Below, piece after piece: positions 10,774 to 21,709 of a DNA stretch of 33,516 nucleotides (position 1 is its first letter; every line of letters begins with the position of its first letter). The position numbers were made by a program, and so were the translations under genes. The stretch comes from Heterotrichella gracilis (lineage: Eukaryota; Sar; Xanthophyceae; Tribonematales; Xanthonemataceae). The DNA lies in assembly GCA_032358255.1 (NCBI GenBank), contig JAULBX010027839.1, positions 1 through 33,516 on the forward strand, written 5' to 3'. The notes under the pieces were generated by a model that saw nothing but the letters and a program-made list of their open reading frames with translations, had not been told where the DNA came from and made no database searches.

Positions 10774-13700
10774 TCACCTCCCCCGCACCGCCTGCCTCCT
10801 TCGGGGCGTCACCCTGTGCGCCAGCCCCACCCTCGGCGTCCCCGTTTTGCGCCCCGCCTTCTTCCCTTCCCCTGGCTCATCCCCCCCCTCTCCGGGCAGC
10901 TCTATCCCCCTCCCAGCCACCACCCAGGGCGCTGCCTCCCGCGCCAGCGGCCCCACCTGGCCATGGCCCTTTCGCTCGCTCATGGTGGACAGGGGGACGA
11001 AGTAGGCAAGCGTTCGCAGGTCACGGAGCCGCTTCATGCCTGCAGGGGGGTAAGGGCACCTTTGAGGAAAACCAATTGCGTTTGTTTTCAGTTCGTTGAT
11101 TTTGGAGGTTGTGGATGGGATGGATCCCAAACAGGCGCCTGCGCTTGCTCATTGTTGAAAGGGGCCTTATACAGGCCAGAGTAACTGCTCCAGTCTGGAC
11201 CCCACCTCCTATCATTTCCAAGTGTCAGCATCCTTGCCCGTGCGCAGCTTCGAGCATGCTCCACACCGACAACCCATGCTCAAGGTTCAGGTCTTAGGGT
11301 TTGGCCATTAGGGTTCCTGCCCTCACCTGTGTTGCACAGCTGGCGCGTGTGCTCCACGCTGAACCCCATCTCCTTAGGTTTACGATTTAGGGTTTNNNNN
11401 NNNNNNNNNNNNNNNNNNNNNNNNNNNNNNNNNNNNNNNNNNNNNNNNNNNNNNNNNNNNNNNNNNNNNNNNNNNNNNNNNNNNNNNNNNNNNNNTGCCT
11501 TAGTATTCAGACTCAGGTTGTTCACCCTCACCTGTGTTGCACAGCTGGCGCGTGTGCTCCACGCTGAACCCCATCTCCTTAGGTTTACGATTTAGGGTTT
11601 TGCCTTAGTATTCAGACTCAGGTTGTTCACCCTCACCTGTGTTGCACAGCTGGCGCGTGTGCTCCACGCTGAACCCCGCCTGCCGCGCCACATCCTTGTA
11701 GGACCGCTCACAACCATCACCCAGACCGTAGCGCAGCCCGATGGCCACCTGCTCGCGCTCGTTCAGCAGCCGCAGCAGCGCCTCAATCTCAGCGGTGCGC
11801 TGCCTGTGTAGGGAGAGGATGGAGTCAACAAAAGGCCCAATCTGTGAAGACCCCCAGCTGGTACTGTAGTACTTCAAATAGTCAACTGTTTATCCCTCAC
11901 ACAAAGCCAGGCTTTCATTGGGCTGCATGGAACGCTGGCAGCCAACCCCATTACCAACACACCCTCACACACCACCACACCTCCTCCTCACCCCCACTCA
12001 CCCATTCACCGTGTGGCTCTCCTCCCCCTCCTGATCACTGACCTACCCCATACCTCAACCCTGGACCCTAAGCCTAAAGCGCACACCACGCACCCCTTCT
12101 CTGTCCTGCTCTCCGCCACGTGGTCGCTCACCCGCCCCACAGTCAACCATATACCCTAAACCCTGCACCCCTCACCACCAAACCCTAAAGCCCACACCAC
12201 TCACCCCTTCTCCGTCTGGCTCTCCTCCTCCTCCACATCGCTCACCCGCCCCACCGTCATCTGGTCAAGCAGCGACTCAGCGTTGTCGTCAATGGTGGAG
12301 GAGGGCACAGCCAGGTCATCCAGGGAGCGAGTCTCACGCCAGCGCCGGAGGTCATGCACCTGGGGCAACATTTGAAGACTCAAAATTTGGAAATTTGGAA
12401 AATTGAATGTGGCTGGAGTGCGAGTCAGGACCTAATGAGTGTATATGGTACGTACACTGGGGCAAGGTCATGCACCTCGTCAACACTTGGAATTTGGAAG
12501 CCTTAGCAACTAGTGTGCTGGCAGGAGGGTGCTGCCGCTTATTGCCAGTGCCAGCGCATGTAAATGTGCCCCATCTGACGATATGCCCCAGGTGCACACC
12601 CTGCGCTGCTGGTTGGACGCTTGCTATGCGGGCCCATGCCCCTATATGAGGTAAATAAGAGGGCACACCACCAGCGCACCGGTGCCATCAACCATCCTCA
12701 TCATCTACCCACCTGTTGCATGGAGAGCCCTGTTCGGGCCGCAACCTCCTCAGCCACAGGAGACCTCCCCAGCTCCTGACTCAGAACCGCGCAGCAGGTG
12801 TTCACCTGCAGTGGGGATGGGGTGTGTGAAAAGGTGTGGGACTAGGATGTGGGGGTTTAGGGTGTAAAAGATGTGAGGCGGCAGGCCCTAATGGCAGGCC
12901 CACCGTACAATTAATCCAGAGACTCTAGAAACCCAAACATTGGACAGACACCGTGGATGTCACAAGCGCATCACCATGCCCTCATGCTGCACCACTAATA
13001 TCCCTCTCCAACCCCCACAATCCCACAAATAGCCCATGCTACCAAAGAAGCGCCCGGCAGAGTATAGGCTCCGCTGCGCACCACAGGAAAACCTCAAACC
13101 CCCACCCACCCTCACCTTTGCCATGCGCTCGTGTATGTGCGAGGGCAGGCGTACCACCATCCCCTCCTGCTGCACCATGCGGTTCATGCGCGCCCGCAGC
13201 TGCCAGTACGCAAAGGTGCTGAACTTGCTGTTGCGCTCCGCGCTGAAGCGCAGCGCGGTGTCCTCCATGGCGAGGGGGCCTGTGGGCAAGGTTAGGGTTT
13301 GGGGTTTGAGTTAGGGTTCAGCTTGGACTTTTCTCGGCACATGCACACCATGCCTGTGTCTGCCGCATTTGCAGCATATCAACGCATTATTCTGTGCCCT
13401 ACGCGGCTTGTTTGCTTCATCCTCACCTCCAATCAACCCATCTCTCATCCCACTCCACCACCTCTCACCCGACAGCACCCCTTGGCCTTGTACTGGCCGC
13501 AATTCTAACCCCAAACCCTAAACGAACACCTGACAGCACCAGGTCCTCAAACAGCACCCCCTTGTTCTCATACTTGGCCGCAAACCCTAAACCCTAAACT
13601 CTTCACTCTTAACCCTCACCTGATAGCACCAGGTCCTCAAACAGCACCCCCTTGTTCTCATACTTGGCCGCCACCCAGTTCACCAGGCCCCTGTTGGCAT

Positions 13701-14826
13701 CCGTCAACAGCTGCACTGCATCTGTGCCCCGCTCCACCCTCTCCTTGAGGTCGGGTGATGACAGGAGCGCCTCCTCCGAGGCCTCCAGCGGCTCGCCCTG
13801 GGCCTGCTTGGCCTGTGCCGCCAGGATGGCATGCGAGTCCTGCATGGCAGGCAAGGGGTGGGTTTAGGGTTCTGCAGCGTGCACTTTGTGCAAGTACACA
13901 TGTTGCAGTGGTGTGCAGGCTGTCATGAAAATTATGCGGGCACTGCCCCCGCCACGTGTTGGACACAACCTGGTACGCCTTGCACCCACCCAACCCACCC
14001 CCCTGGTACACTTTAGATAGCTCCCCATTCCTGTACACCCCACACACCACGCACAAGCTCCACCATCACCTACCCGGTAGGCCTCGCACAGCTTTGCCTG
14101 CAGCTCCTTGTTGGTGCGCACGCTGTCGTGGCTGTGGCAGCTCCACTCCCCGTACTTGTTGAACAGCACCTGCCTCCCCACGTGCCCCTTGGCAGGCACC
14201 GAGGAGGCCCCACTGGCCCCGGCTGGTGGCTGTGCCCTGGTGGAGAGCCTGCGGTGCCTGGTGGAGGGCCTTGTGGTGGGTGGTGTGGCGCTGAGGGGGG
14301 TGGCCCGGGGCGGGGAGGTGCCCTGAGGGTGGATGGTGGTGGTGGTGGTGGCGGTGGTGGCGGTGGTGTCATCCAGAAACAGGTCTGGCTTCTTGACGTC
14401 CAGACTGGCGTTTTTTGTGGCGGTTTTGGCTGGATGAAGCTGGGGCTGGGGCTGCCTCTCGGTTTGAAGGAAGGACACCACGTGGTTGATCCACCGTTGG
14501 TCAGCCTGGGCTTGGGAGGACCGATCCCCAGGGGACTGGTCCGATGAGCCTGATGAAGGATACACGTCAGCCGTGGTTGACAGCTGGGAGGTGTCTTTGG
14601 TGCTCCAGTTGCGTGCTGAGCGTGCCAGGTCAGACGATGGAGCTCGCACAACGGACAGGGTAGTTGCTGTGGCACTGGGGGTGGTGCCACGTCGCTTGGC
14701 TGGCCTCTTGGTGGGTCCGGGCACCGAGGTAGTGTTGGCGTTACGAGAAGGATACGCCTCGTGGACGCTGTGTGGCGGGTCGGTGCCCAGGTTACAGCAA
14801 ACGGAAGGATATGCTCCACACTGCAT
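10774..14826 (-). CDS. Plastid-type RNA polymerase sigma-70 factor
   Basis: Promoter-recognition subunit for the plastid-encoded RNA polymerase; nuclear-encoded and imported. Seven exons (- strand): 14826-14074, 13839-13620, 13279-13116, 12805-12713, 12359-12205, 11803-11637, 11039-10774. All junctions are GT-AG, phases agree, and the product is 605 residues ending at TGA. Region 2 spans the exon 2/3 join (LTDANRGLVNWVAAKY, FEDLV, KFSTFAYWQLRARMNRM). Region 3 reads SQELGRSPVAEEVA, LRRWRETRSLDDLAVP. Region 4 reads LLNEREQVAIGLRYGLGDG and an HTH ending GFSVEHTRQLCNTGMKRLRD. The first 251 residues are Ser/Thr/Pro/Arg-rich with a TTT run, as expected for a transit peptide plus a variable N-domain. 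The start is uncertain: the frame is open upstream to an in-frame TAG at 14904-14902, preceded by a possible acceptor (ggtttacag). Introns 2, 5 and 6 contain copies of the preceding exon's 3' edge. Confidence 0.88.
11320..11680 (-). repeat. Tandem copies of the sigma exon 6 3' edge around an assembly gap
   Basis: The segment from the donor (cctcacctgtgttgcacag on +) through about 45 exon bases (to gctgaacccc) occurs at about 11321-11365, 11526-11570 and as the real exon edge at 11631-11675. The two outer copies continue with atctccttaggtttacgatt then TTTAGGG. The last two copies are exactly 105 bases apart. The 100-N gap falls within the array, so the true copy number is unknown. Confidence 0.85.
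11396..11495. other. Assembly gap, 100 N
   Basis: Exactly one hundred N, a common placeholder for a gap of unknown size. It sits between two copies of the 105-base repeat, which suggests a collapsed or unspanned tandem array. Confidence 0.98.
12072..12258 (-). repeat. Duplicated 3' edge of sigma exon 5
   Basis: The segment starting at CCTAAAG and running through cacc(a/c)..caccccttct..gtc to gctcacccgccccac occurs at about 12072-12146 and again at 12183-12258, the latter containing the real donor at 12204. CCCTAAA heptamers lie between. A more diverged third copy may lie near 11990-12050. Confidence 0.7.
13463..13673 (-). repeat. Duplicated 3' edge of sigma exon 2
   Basis: The donor plus about 50 exon bases (cacctgatagcaccaggtcc on +) at 13617-13672 is repeated almost identically at 13527-13582 (about two mismatches in 56) and, degraded, at about 13465-13510. 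The copies are separated by CCCTAAA heptamers. The near-identity implies a recent event or conversion. Confidence 0.85.
14329..14372. repeat. GGT/GGC trinucleotide run in the sigma N-terminal exon
   Basis: An imperfect GGT/GCG-type microsatellite on +; on the coding (-) strand it gives a Thr/Ala-rich run (TTATTATTTTTT) in the variable N-domain. Confidence 0.8.
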
Positions 14827-15802
14827 GGCTGACTGACCCAAAACCCCCCAGATGATTTCAAAAACGTTGTCAAGCCACCCGCAACCGTGATCCCTAATCA
14901 GCTAGATCTGTAAACCAAAGCCAAATCAGGGACGTGAAATACACCGCTGCTGGTTGTGTGGGTAGCAATCGAAGGTTCTTTGTTAAGCTACTACAACGTC
15001 GATACAACCTCGACACTGGATAAACGCTGTGTAACCAACCCAACAGGCAACCTACAGGAAAACAATACGAGTGGGATTGATATGAATAAGCACAACCTTT
15101 GTCTTCGTTAGCGTGCAGAAAACTGGAGAATCCGTGCGTGCACCTAGCCTTTGAGAAAAGATCGAAAACGATCAGCTGCAGGTTCGGTCCACCCAAAATG
15201 TGGCCTTGGAGAAATTTCTTTGTGGCTACAAATTTGGCACAATATGTCCAGGTGGCAGATGCAGATCGCGCCACGTAATCTCCACCGGGGGTTCATCGTG
15301 GCTCCCTGTTTTAGGGTTTCTGTTTGTGTGCTCTCACCAGCAACCACGCTGTGTTTCCTAACTTTTTTACATCGGGTTAACCACATTCGGTGTGTCAGGC
15401 ATCTGACACACTCTCTGCCAATCCTCCAGTTTGGCAGTATAATTTTACTCGGCGGTTGCCTAGGCAGTGCTGCTGCATGGGCCAACACTCAAACCAGGGG
15501 TCCACGGGCCGTGCCTGTTTGCACAAGGGTGCGGCATCCCCAGGGAAATGTCAAGCCTGGCCAGGTAGTGCTGGAACGCATGTGAACACCACGCCACCAC
15601 ACCACAAGGCCAGGCAAAGTAGGCACGACTCCACTTCCCTGACCTTAAATCCCCACACCTCGCCCCACCCACCCCACCCACCGCCGGGAATGACGCCTCA
15701 TCCCCCACTCCACCACCACCATGTTTCCAACCACCACCACCTCCCAACCATGCCAGCCACATCCCCCACCACCCCCGCCACCACCCCCCTGCACCACCAT
15801 CC
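14827..15802. other. Region upstream of the sigma gene
   Basis: It lies between the 3' end of the Lys-rich gene and the sigma gene, which run in tandem on the - strand. It should hold the sigma promoter and possibly a further 5' exon, given the acceptor-like TTTACAG at about 14905-14911 on the - strand. A 114-codon - strand frame at 15488-15144 was seen but has no recognisable similarity. Confidence 0.45.
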
Positions 15803-18800
15803 TCAAGGCGCGCGCTTGGGTATGGCGATGGGCCCAGCCGCCAGCAGCGCCCTGAACTGCGCCAGCTTGGCTTCCTCTGCAGCTGCATACTCGCTCACTC
15901 GGTGCTGCTGCTGCTCAGCGCGTGCAGAGGCGGCGCGCGCACGCCAGTCGCCACGCTGCGCCTCCCTGCGGGTGGTGGGTGGGGTGGTGAGGGTGTGGTG
16001 AGGCTGGGGGATGGAGGGCCCCACACCAATGGTGCGAGGGCCCCTTCATGGTCCAGAAAACTCGGTGTGTTTTTATCAAAACTACTCGCGCCCTGCAAGT
16101 GCAAATTCAACACGCCGCCAAGCACCTCCCATCCCCCACGCCACACCCCACACCCCACACTCCCACCCCGTTGCCCCACACCCACCTGGCCTTTGCAGCG
16201 GCGAATGAGTCCCCCCCTCCCATTGGGTCTCCCCCGCCAGGTAGCCGCACCACATCCGGGCTCTCCCCCCTTGCACGGGCATCCTCACGCCGTGCAGCCT
16301 TCTTCTCTAGGAGCGCCTCGCGGCCTGGAGGGGGGGAGGGGTGTGTGCGTGGCGTGGGCGTGTGACAGCGAGGGGGGCATGTGGAATCGCAACTGTGGTT
16401 GTACTGTAGACAGGATATGAAAAGGAAAAGAATAAAAAGAAAGCACAATGGGAACTGGGACTGCAACCTAACTGGTAGATGCAATTGTAATGGCAATCGG
16501 ATCTGTAATTGTTCAAGCCAAAGGGCCCAAGTGTACCACGTCACGTGTTTCATGTCATCCGGCCCCCCGCCCCCCATCCCCCAACCCCCCACCTGTGGCC
16601 TTGGGCAGCATCTCCTCCAGCCCCTCCCGCTGCTCCACCCGCCACCGCCGCCGCTCCTCGCCCAAAGCCGCCCGCCCCCGCCCCCTCTCCTCCTCCTCCT
16701 CAGCCAGGGCAGCAGCCATGCCTAAAGAGCCGCCATCGGGGGCGCCACCAGAACCTATGGGGGAGCAAGCGACGCTTGCTTAGGGCTCATGTGCAGGGTT
16801 TAGGGTTCAGGGATTCAGGAGGGTTTAGGGTTCATCCATGCCCAGGGTTGAAGGTTTAGGGCACGGACGGTGGGTGGATGGGTGGGTGGGAGAGCCTTGG
16901 GGTTCGGGGCGTGAAGGAAAAGCAGTCCAATGCACCTCGCCCCAAAGCCATGCAGCATGTATGCCCCAGTTCTGGTTTGTGGCAATGATGTCAAATTAAT
17001 CCAATGCCTGCAAATCCTACAATGAAACGGCTCAGACCCACATCTCTTTAGGAGCTTTCTGGAATTCCCCGCGTTTTAGCGCTTTGCCATAGCAGTCTGT
17101 GTATAATCCATACAACGCAGTGGCACAGAGTATCCCCCACCCACACACCCCACCCCACCACGCACCCCTGATGCCCCACTCGTAGTTGGTGCGCCGCAGC
17201 GCCATCCCCGCCACGCCCACGTAGTATCTCCCGGGGAGCTTCCTGGCGTTCCACAATCCAACAAATTCCTTGAACAGCTCCCTGCTCTCCTCGGTGGTCA
17301 GGCTGCTGAAGTAGGTGCGGCGCTCAGCAAGCAGCCAGGATGCGAATTCGGGGTTTTTGGAAAAATAGTCCTCCTCAGTGAGGGTGTTTACCTGTTGAGC
17401 ATTTGGGTTGAGAGTTCAGGGTACATTTGGGGGAAATAGTTTCCTCCTCGGTAAGGGTATTCACCTGTCAAGCATTTATGTTAAGAGTTAAGGGTACATT
17501 TTGGGAAAGGTGTAAAGTAACGAATTCTTAAATTCGACGTAATTGCTTTTCTGTCGTGGTCTGCTGATAAAATGTGCACTTCAATTGTTTTGTTTGTCCC
17601 TTCTCCGGGGTCAACCTGCAATTCCCACCGCCAAAGGCAGGGACTGTACATTGGCTTTTGGGCAAAGAAGTGTTAAGGGTTTAGGTTTGCTCAGTGTGGC
17701 AGCTACATGCCCCTTACCTGCTCGGGCACTGGCACATCAGGCTGTTTGGGCTGTGGCTCCTCCACCTGGCCCTGCCTCAGCTCTGCGACACACCAGAGGG
17801 GAAAAGGTAAGCCAATGACCGGTGGGTGGGCAAGGCTTTGGCAAGCCCTACGCCCTTAACCTTATAATCCAGACCCTACGCAAGCATCACGCTCTGCCTG
17901 GGGCAGCGCGATCAGATGTTGGCTACACGCCACCCCACAAGCACAGGTGCAACCTCACGGAAGCCCATATGTACCAATTGATGTCGCACCTGCGTAGGGT
18001 CTAAGCTTATTGTTTAGGGGTAGGCTGCAGGTTTAGGCCCAATGTGAATGCTGCAGGTGTGCCAGAGAATGGGGTTGCGCAAGGGAGATGCAATAAGGAG
18101 GTTTGGGCTCGCTGTGGCACACGGCTTATGGGGGTTAGAACCATGGCGCAATGCCGGCGGGTGTAGCCAAGGGAACAGGGTTGCGTGCTCACTTTGCTTG
18201 AGGAACTTCTTTGCTTCCTTGAGCAGGCGCTTCTGCTCATCGTCGTGCTTGCGCTTCTTCTTCTTGTGCTGCGAGGGGAGAGTGGGTTTGAGGGTTTAGG
18301 GTCCAGCTTGCGCTTCTTGGACTTGTGCCGCAGGTGTTTGAAGGATTTAGGGTTTAGGGTTTTTGTTTGCGCGCCTCCTTCTTGTGCTACAGGAATAGGA
18401 GGTAGCAATACAGCCGGCACAGCCACGCACATGGGGAACATGCATACTCAACGGTGGGTTAAGCCACGCACATGGGTGGTGCATATCAGGATCCAACTTG
18501 GCATGTCGTCCAAAGGGTATACGACAGCCGCATTTCTGTCTCACCTTTTTCGTGTGTTTCTTCCCCTTGTCCTTGTCCTTCCCCTTGCTGTGCTTGGTGT
18601 GGTGGCGCTTGTCACCGCCTGAGGAGCCTGCATATGCATCCATATGTATTGTGGTGTCATATTTGCGTGTGCGTGGTGTACCAATAAATCTGCTTGTGCA
18701 CTGTCAAGCATGCATGTGGGCAGCGTCAAATGTGCACCTGGGCAGGTGTGGGCATGTGATGTGCAGCGTCAGTGCACTGTGCGAGGGGGCTGCATATGCA

Positions 18801-19084
18801 TGCATGTGGGAAAGCTTAAACCTAACACCGTCTAGCAAACCAACAAAGACAAGCACATAAAATAGTGTCCATATAGCTTGTGTGACGTAGGTCAAACCGC
18901 ATAGCTACAACAGACCAGGGCAACGGGGTTTGCTCGCAACAGGCTGCATGGTTGAGCAAGAATATGTGAAAGCACACCCACCCTCACTGTCACTGCTGCT
19001 GCCAGTGTCCTCGTCGGAACTGGAGGTTGACGCTGCCTCCTCCTTATCCCGTTTGTGTTTGTGCTTTTTGCTGTCCTTCCCCAT
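15803..19084 (-). CDS. Conserved Lys-rich, probably nuclear coiled-coil protein
   Basis: Eight exons (- strand): 19084-18982, 18627-18545, 18268-18193, 17782-17718, 17391-17166, 16754-16593, 16324-16186, 15965-15803. Phases agree, the product is 338 residues, and the stop is TGA. The N-terminus is a basic/acidic tract (MGKDSKKHKHKRDKEE, then Ser/Asp runs and KKKKRKH) resembling nuclear localisation and phosphorylation regions. The middle has a conserved block (LTEEDYFSKNPEFASWL, ELFKEFVGLWNARKLPGRYY). The C-terminus has LPKATGREALLEKKAARRE, then DPMGGGDSF and a charged helix. I recognise the block pattern from uncharacterised plant and animal nuclear proteins but cannot name a function with confidence. 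Copies of the 5' edges of exons 3 and 5 lie in the preceding introns. Confidence 0.8.
16755..17165. other. Intron of the Lys-rich gene with telomere-type heptamers
   Basis: This 411-base intron carries several TTTAGGG and TTAGGG-like heptamers between about 16795 and 16862 on +. No exon-like copy was recognised in it. Confidence 0.7.
17369..17515 (-). repeat. Duplicated 5' edge of exon 5 of the Lys-rich gene
   Basis: The acceptor plus the first exon bases at 17369-17442 are repeated at about 17443-17515. Shared landmarks on + are aatag..ctcctc, then gg(t)gt/at tacctgt..agcattt, and agggtacattt. The unit is about 73 bases and the copies abut. Confidence 0.75.
18248..18392 (-). repeat. Degenerate copies of the exon 3 5' edge, Lys-rich gene
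   Basis: The real exon 3 start and acceptor (+: cttgcgcttcttcttcttgt) at 18248-18276 is echoed at 18306-18336 (cttgcgcttcttggacttgt) and 18365-18392 (tttgcgcgcctccttcttgt). TTTAGGG heptamers separate the copies. Confidence 0.75.
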
Positions 19085-19547
19085 CGTGCCCTCAGCTCAG
19101 TTTCGCCAACTTGCCAGCATACGGCGGGGACAAAACTGCTGTAAAGCAAAGCTATTGAGGTTACGCTGTATGAATGTCGCAGCTCGTTGGACACCCAGCT
19201 TTTCTTTCCAACGCGAAACAGACCTCTTCACAAAGAAGTGTGGGAATGGCGATGTCCTGTGCAGGGCGTGTGCAATTGCCACCTGGCGATATCCAGGTGG
19301 CATCACCAGATAACTGCTGCAGTTTGGACCAAAGTTCTAGTTTTGAAAGCACCAAGGGCTGACACATCCGCTACATCCTTCCAGCCTCAAAGCATTGCGT
19401 GACCTCATAATACTCCGTTGATATCTTCACACCTTCTGCCTCTGTCTCCTTCACTGCTGCCGAGGATTTGCCACCTCTGGTTGCTCCGCCCATACCATCC
19501 CTGCAGCTGCTCAGATCACCCAGCCAGCTCGACTAGACCAACCCAAA
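19085..19547. promoter_or_regulatory. Divergent promoter region
   Basis: These 463 bases separate the ATG of the Lys-rich gene (- strand, 19084) from the ATG of the Pro/Cys-rich gene (+ strand, 19548). The interval should contain both 5' leaders and a shared or back-to-back promoter. No canonical core element was recognised. Confidence 0.5.
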
Positions 19548-21709
19548 ATGGCGTACTGCGACGGGCACGAGCCCTGCACCCGAAATCAGCCTTGGGTGGT
19601 TGCTGCTTGGAAACACCCAGTGCCAGACCCTTACCAGTGGAGCGAGCTAGGTTTCGACCCAACACTGCCCGAGGTGAGGGTCGCATGCACAGATGTGTGC
19701 ACTGTCTGTACTGTCGACGTATGCTGCAGCCGGTGCATAATTATAACCCGCACACCCACGGGAAGAAGTACTTTGGTCCTTCAACCGAGGGCGTTGTATG
19801 TTGTTTGTGGTTGTAGTGCTTTGCTCAACCAATCGGCTGCTTATACCATGCATGGTGCTTTCGAAGCTGCCGATGGTCTGTCCTCATAACAGTGCGATCT
19901 GTTAATCCTTGCAAGTGTGATGGAAGCGTTAGGCATTTGTATACCGCTGGTTGCCTGCAATGTGCTTGCAGCTGACCGTGGTTTCCTGTTGTGGTGCAGG
20001 AGTATCGAAGGGCCAGGCTGGAACAAGGTATGTACCTTAGCTACCTTGTAAGGCAGCATGGCACAGAGCCCAACGGGACTGCTGATATGCTGAAGGGATT
20101 ACTGGGGCTATGGAATTTAGCAACCTATTGAAGACACCTTGTATGCTACTTGGTTAGCCAGGACTCCTGTCCACTTCCGTGGGTGGGCTTCCCCTAGTGG
20201 CATGCTTGCAAGAATCTCAAAACTTTGAAAACCAGGTCACAAACGCATCAAGCATCAAGCATTTCCTTCAGCATGTCTGTTCAAGCACAGGCAGCTTAGA
20301 ACTTATTTCGAATGTTTCTTTCCAGTGCAACCAGCTCACATATTCTCTTCTACTGTACTTTTGTCGTATTATATTCCAGGCAGCAGGCGCCTCAACCAGA
20401 AGCTCGATGACCTCATGCACCGCTGCCAACGCCTGGCAAATGTGTGTGCGGCCAACAGCACAGCCGCAGCAGCAGCCAGCGCAGTCTACGGCAGCGCCAC
20501 AGGCCGCACATCCTCCCCCACCCGCGGCCGCACCCCCTCCCCCTCCAGGCGCCACCGGTACCCACAGCCACAGTCACAGCCACAGCCACGCCCCCGGACA
20601 TCCCCTGCCCTCCGCCCCTGCAGCGCCCCCCATTGCCGCACCTGTGGGGGGGCATGTGCACCACCAGCTACCGCCCCTGCACCATCCACCCGCTTTGTGG
20701 TACATTGTGATCACAGTGCATGCTCAGGAGGTGCAGGCGCTACAACCTTTACCCCGGCACCTGCCCCCCAGCAGCGCCACGTAAAGTTTGTGATTGAGCA
20801 CAAAGACGCATGCCCAGGAGGCGCGTCTCCCTTGCCCAACCCCGGCAACAGGGGGTGCAGCACCTGCCAGGAGTGCATCGCCACCTGCTACAACCCCGCC
20901 CAGCCCTACACCTACCCCACCGCCCACCCACAGCCCACCATCTACCCCACAGCCCCGCCTCCAGAGGTCTACTGCGGGTGCAAGGCATGCCAGCGAGCCA
21001 CTACCGGCTACCAGCGCTACCCTGGCCTCGACACCCCCTCCCCAGCACGGTATTACACCCCCGCAGCTCCCCTCCCACCCACCCCATGTGACCACCGCAC
21101 GCCACGTGGCACCACCACAGTCACCACCACCCGCGTCACCCTCCGCAGCCCCAACCCCACCCCATGTGGAAATGCAATTGCGTACATTCACCACCACCTC
21201 CCCCAACCCAGCCCAGGAGGTGGTCAAAACCTAGGGTGTGGCGCAGCCGCCCAACTACCCTACCACTGCGTCATCCGCCACAGCGCTGACGTGGCACAAG
21301 CTGATGTGGCGGTCCAGGTAGGTGAACAATGTGCCCCCATTTCTGTGATCTTAATGTGTAGAATTATGTGTACAAATAATGAATTACAGAAAGAAATCAG
21401 ATAGGTAATGGCTTCCCTTTATATAATGCCTCCTGCTAATGTTTCTGCTGTTTTCTGGGCACTTTTGGACGTGCTCCTGAGAAGGCCTGTCTGCGCAATT
21501 AATTACTCATATGCCCAATTCAAATCCATTTCATTTGGCGCTTCCAGGTGAGCATCCCCGAGGTGTGCCGCCATTCCCTGAACGTGACGTATCGCTCCTC
21601 CCCGGGACAGGGGGAGTATGCGAGGGTGGGCTGCCCACACCTGGCAGCAGAGCATGCCCGCCTGGTGGCGCTGTTGGCGCAGGGGGCGCACTCGCGCCTG
21701 GTGCTATGA
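19548..21709 (+). CDS. Pro/Cys-rich protein of unknown family
   Basis: Four exons: 19548-19673, 20000-20027 (only 28 bases), 20380-21317, 21548-21709. All introns are GT-AG with matching phases; the product is 417 residues with a TGA stop. The N-terminus (WVVAAWKHPVPDPYQWSELG, then EYRRARLEQGSRRLNQKLDD) is a compact, conserved-looking block with a short helix. The centre is low-complexity, rich in Pro, Ser, Thr and Arg with spaced Cys pairs (CSAPHCRTC, CSTCQECIATC, CGCKACQ), which could bind metal or form disulphides. The C-terminus (SIPEVCRHSLNVTYRSSPG) is more ordered. No family is recognised and no signal peptide or membrane span is visible. The gene is divergent from the Lys-rich gene. 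Confidence 0.75.

Noticed and set aside
14070..14873. Long overlapping frames on both strands across the sigma N-terminal exon
   Set aside because: They are GC-rich, low-complexity shadows. Only the frame that splices in phase into sigma region 2 has supporting homology.
15144..15488. A 114-codon - strand frame upstream of the sigma gene as a first exon or transit peptide
   Set aside because: No ATG at its start, no recognisable similarity and no convincing donor joining it to 14826.
11280..18360. True chromosome end because of TTTAGGG/CCCTAAA runs
   Set aside because: The heptamers are few per site, occur in both orientations, and are confined to introns and intergenic spots between intact genes.
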